Source of the DNA: Comamonadaceae bacterium
GTDB lineage: Bacteria > Pseudomonadota > Gammaproteobacteria > Burkholderiales > Burkholderiaceae_C
NCBI GenBank assembly: GCA_947381325.1
Contig: CANCUP010000011.1
Location: forward strand, 1 to 35,570
Direction: 5' to 3'
DNA: 35,570 bases
The notes below the pieces were generated by a model that searched no databases, was not told the DNA's origin, and saw nothing but the letters and a program-made list of their open reading frames with translations. Both the position numbers and the translations under genes were made by a program. This document shows, in pieces, positions 33,702 to 35,570 of the stretch (positions within the stretch are counted from its first letter, which is position 1; each line of letters begins with the position of its first letter).

Positions 33702-33781
33702 GATTTCTCCGGTCTATGAGCCCTGACAAGGGCGCCGTATTTTAGGTGTAGACCTGAATCTAAGAATCGAATTTCTGGGGT

Positions 33782-34774
33782 TCAAGCACCGGCACATGCC
33801 TTGAACACATCGCGAACGCCAGTTGCCGATGTGCCTGTCGATAACAACAGGCTCAACAGCAATCTTGCTTTCGAGGCGCTGAGGTGACCGCAGGGAATAA
33901 CGCCTTTGGCAATGAGGTCCATCTCTGAACCAGCAAAGCCATACGTCTGCGTGAACACACGTCCGCCTCGCACGCGGGTGCACAACACCACGGGCATTTG
34001 GCTGACCAACGCTTCAATCGCGCCCACCGTGGCCGCAGGCACATGGCCTGCGCCCATGCCTTCGATCACCACAGCGCTGTAGCCCAAGCCCTTGAGCATG
34101 GGCAGCATGCGGCCGTCTTCTCCCAACCCCAATGAGACCAAAGCCACGGCGTGGTCATGCACCAGCGGGCCTTGAACGGACGAGATGTCGCGTTGCGGCG
34201 TCATCATCAGTTCGACACGACCTTCGGCCACAAAGCCCATGCACCCAGTGCCCGGTGAGGTGAAGGCGCTGGTCAACGAGGTGTGTGATTTTTGAGCCCA
34301 GCGTGCGCTGTGAATCTCGTCGTTGAGCACCACCACCACACCCAGGCCCGACATGCGCGCATCGGCAGCCACGGTCACGGCCGACAAAATGTTGGCGGGG
34401 CCGTCTGCCCCGGCGGCTTGGGGACCTCGCATGGCACCCGTGACCACCACGGGGCGCTTGCTGTGCACCAGCAGGTCGAGCACAAAGGCGGTGTCTTCGA
34501 TGGTGTCGGTGCCTTGCACCACCACCGAACCGTCGAAGTCAGCCTGCAAGCGCTGGTTGAGCAGGTCGGCCACTTCCGCCAAGTTGCGAATGCTCAGCGA
34601 GGCACCGGGCATGCTGAATTGGGTGACAGCTTCGAGCGTGGCCACCCCAGCCAGTTGCGGCACGCTGTCAATCAGCTTGTCGGCGGTGAGGGTGGGTGTG
34701 ATGCCGCCAGTGTCCGAGCGGGTCATGGTGATCGTGCCGCCGAGCGACACGATCAAGATGCGTGGCTGACTCAT
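33782..34774 (-). CDS. Type II-like L-asparaginase
   Basis: A 330-residue enzyme of the asparaginase/glutaminase family, hydrolysing L-asparagine to aspartate and ammonia. The first catalytic Thr lies in LGGTITM (Thr14 or Thr16) and the second in VVQGTDTIEDTAF (Thr89 and Asp90). VVVTGAMRGP follows, with the usual GADGPANI region. No signal peptide is seen, so it is probably cytoplasmic, although the length and motifs fit the type I/II fold generally. The start overlaps the stop of the upstream deacetylase-family gene by ATGA, so the two are coupled. That neighbour suggests a wider amide or N-compound breakdown role. Confidence 0.93.
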   Translation of the reverse strand: MSQPRILIVSLGGTITMTRSDTGGITPTLTADKLIDSVPQLAGVATLEAVTQFSMPGASLSIRNLAEVADLLNQRLQADFDGSVVVQGTDTIEDTAFVLDLLVHSKRPVVVTGAMRGPQAAGADGPANILSAVTVAADARMSGLGVVVVLNDEIHSARWAQKSHTSLTSAFTSPGTGCMGFVAEGRVELMMTPQRDISSVQGPLVHDHAVALVSLGLGEDGRMLPMLKGLGYSAVVIEGMGAGHVPAATVGAIEALVSQMPVVLCTRVRGGRVFTQTYGFAGSEMDLIAKGVIPCGHLSASKARLLLSLLLSTGTSATGVRDVFKACAGA

Positions 34775-35570
34775 TTGGCGTGGTCGCGTTGTTGGGCCAA
34801 GAACCAGTCGAGGATTTCTTCACCGGTCCACACCAGCACGTCTTCGTGGCTCAGCACATAGTCGTACAGCTGTTCGAGGTAGCCAATGCGGTGCGGCACG
34901 CCGCTGAGGTAGGGGTGCACCGAGATGGCCATGATGCGCGGTGTTTTGGCGCCATCTTTGTACAGGCGGTCAAAGTGGGCCTTGCCGCGCTTGAGCATTT
35001 CGTCGGACGGTTGTTGTTGCACGGCGGAGATGACCACGTCGTTCAACTCCACGGTGTAGGGCACGGCGGTGATCGGGCCTTTGGGCGAGTGCAACGACAC
35101 GGGCTGGTCGTCGAGCACCCAGTTGGCCACGTAGTCGATGCCGCACTCTGCCAGGTGGTCGAGCGTGTCGTCGGTTTCGGTCAGGCCTGGGCTTTCCCAG
35201 CCGCGGGGTGCTTTGCCGGTGAACTTGCGGATTTCGTCCATGGTTTCGCGGATGGCGGCCAACTGGTCTTCGACCTTGTGCATCGGGCGTTGCACCAGGC
35301 CATGGCCCATGAATTCCCAACCAGCTTTCAGTGCGGCCGTGCACACCTCTTCGTACATGCGGCAGGTGGTGCCGTTGAGTGCAAAGGTGGCTTTCATCTT
35401 GCGGTCACTCAGCGCTTCGAGCAAGCGCCAAAAGCCCACGCGCATGCCGTATTCGTGCCACGACCAGTTGGGCACATCGGGCAGCATGGGGTTGCCCATG
35501 GGAGGCGGCAACACCGCGCGTGGCATGGCGCCCGTGGGCTCCCACACCTCGACGTTGACGATGTTCCACA
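34771..35570 (-). CDS. Polysaccharide-deacetylase-family protein, PuuE-like (N-terminus cut by window edge)
   Basis: The frame is open to the right edge, giving at least 266 codons; a GTG at 35547 is internal, since the family sequence WNIVNVEVWEP continues beyond it. Recognised marks are PDVPNWSWHEYGMRVGFWRLLE, ATFALNGTTCRM, GWEFMGHG, GWESPGLTETDDTLDHL and SVHPYLSGVPHRIGYLE. This set matches the PuuE/allantoinase-like branch of the NodB-fold family, which acts on small amides such as allantoin, not on sugar polymers. The catalytic Asp region lies outside the window. It overlaps the asparaginase gene by ATGA. Confidence 0.88.
   Translation of the reverse strand, partial: WNIVNVEVWEPTGAMPRAVLPPPMGNPMLPDVPNWSWHEYGMRVGFWRLLEALSDRKMKATFALNGTTCRMYEEVCTAALKAGWEFMGHGLVQRPMHKVEDQLAAIRETMDEIRKFTGKAPRGWESPGLTETDDTLDHLAECGIDYVANWVLDDQPVSLHSPKGPITAVPYTVELNDVVISAVQQQPSDEMLKRGKAHFDRLYKDGAKTPRIMAISVHPYLSGVPHRIGYLEQLYDYVLSHEDVLVWTGEEILDWFLAQQRDHAK

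Noticed and set aside
1-35570. CRISPR arrays, insertion sequences, prophage or integrase genes
   Set aside because: No spaced direct repeats, transposase motifs or phage proteins were seen on either strand; the AT-rich patch has no mobility gene.

Overview
The window looks like chromosomal DNA from a betaproteobacterium of the order Burkholderiales, most likely Comamonadaceae (Limnohabitans, Rhodoferax or a relative). The evidence is a GC-rich coding style, a Bug/TctC-type solute-binding protein, a DUF2844-DUF3443 gene pair, the yicC-gmk-rpoZ-spoT cluster facing rph-rdgB-hemW, and a Liv-type amino-acid transporter. No database search was possible, so the placement is inference. I see no insertion sequence, prophage gene, CRISPR array, rRNA or replication origin.

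Layout. 1-2798: NAD kinase (cut by the left edge) is divergent from the heat-shock repressor hrcA, followed by an exported metallo-beta-lactamase-fold protein. 2841-4466: a CAU-anticodon tRNA (probably tRNA-Ile2), an old-yellow-enzyme reductase with a palindrome before its start, and tRNA-Arg(ACG). 4527-6179, minus strand: a two-gene DUF2844-DUF3443 operon whose second product carries pepsin-like motifs. 6286-6987, minus strand: an orphan ParA/TraL-like ATPase.

6988-7384 is a 397-bp gene-free region with three perfect copies of the palindrome TTGCATGCAA. It precedes a tightly overlapping operon at 7385-15217: peptide/nickel-type binding protein, two permeases, two ATPases, a GntR/FCD regulator and a gamma-glutamyltransferase-like enzyme. 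The junctions are abutting stops and starts or ATGA overlaps. The regulator probably binds the palindromes. One ATPase ends in a tail with a histidine every fourth residue. After a strong terminator-like hairpin, 15351-19734 encodes an orphan Bug binding protein, a two-subunit molybdenum hydroxylase and a ModA-like protein without a signal peptide.

19762-27144 is housekeeping: greB (plus); yicC, gmk, rpoZ and spoT (minus, with a terminator between rpoZ and spoT); then rph, rdgB and hemW (plus). tRNA-Ser(UGA) and a terminator that can work on both strands follow. 27346-31949, minus strand: a complete branched-chain amino-acid-type ABC transporter (livG, livF, binding protein, livH, livM), whose LivF has Arg in place of the Walker A Lys.

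32124-33701 is an AT-rich patch (about 40% GC by eye, against about 60% around it) with a small exported protein and a double-zinc-ribbon/PH-like protein. The window ends with a type II asparaginase translationally coupled to a PuuE-like polysaccharide-deacetylase-family gene that is cut by the right edge. The overall theme outside the housekeeping blocks is uptake and breakdown of organic nitrogen compounds: peptides or gamma-glutamyl compounds, a possible N-heterocycle or aldehyde, branched amino acids or amides, and asparagine.
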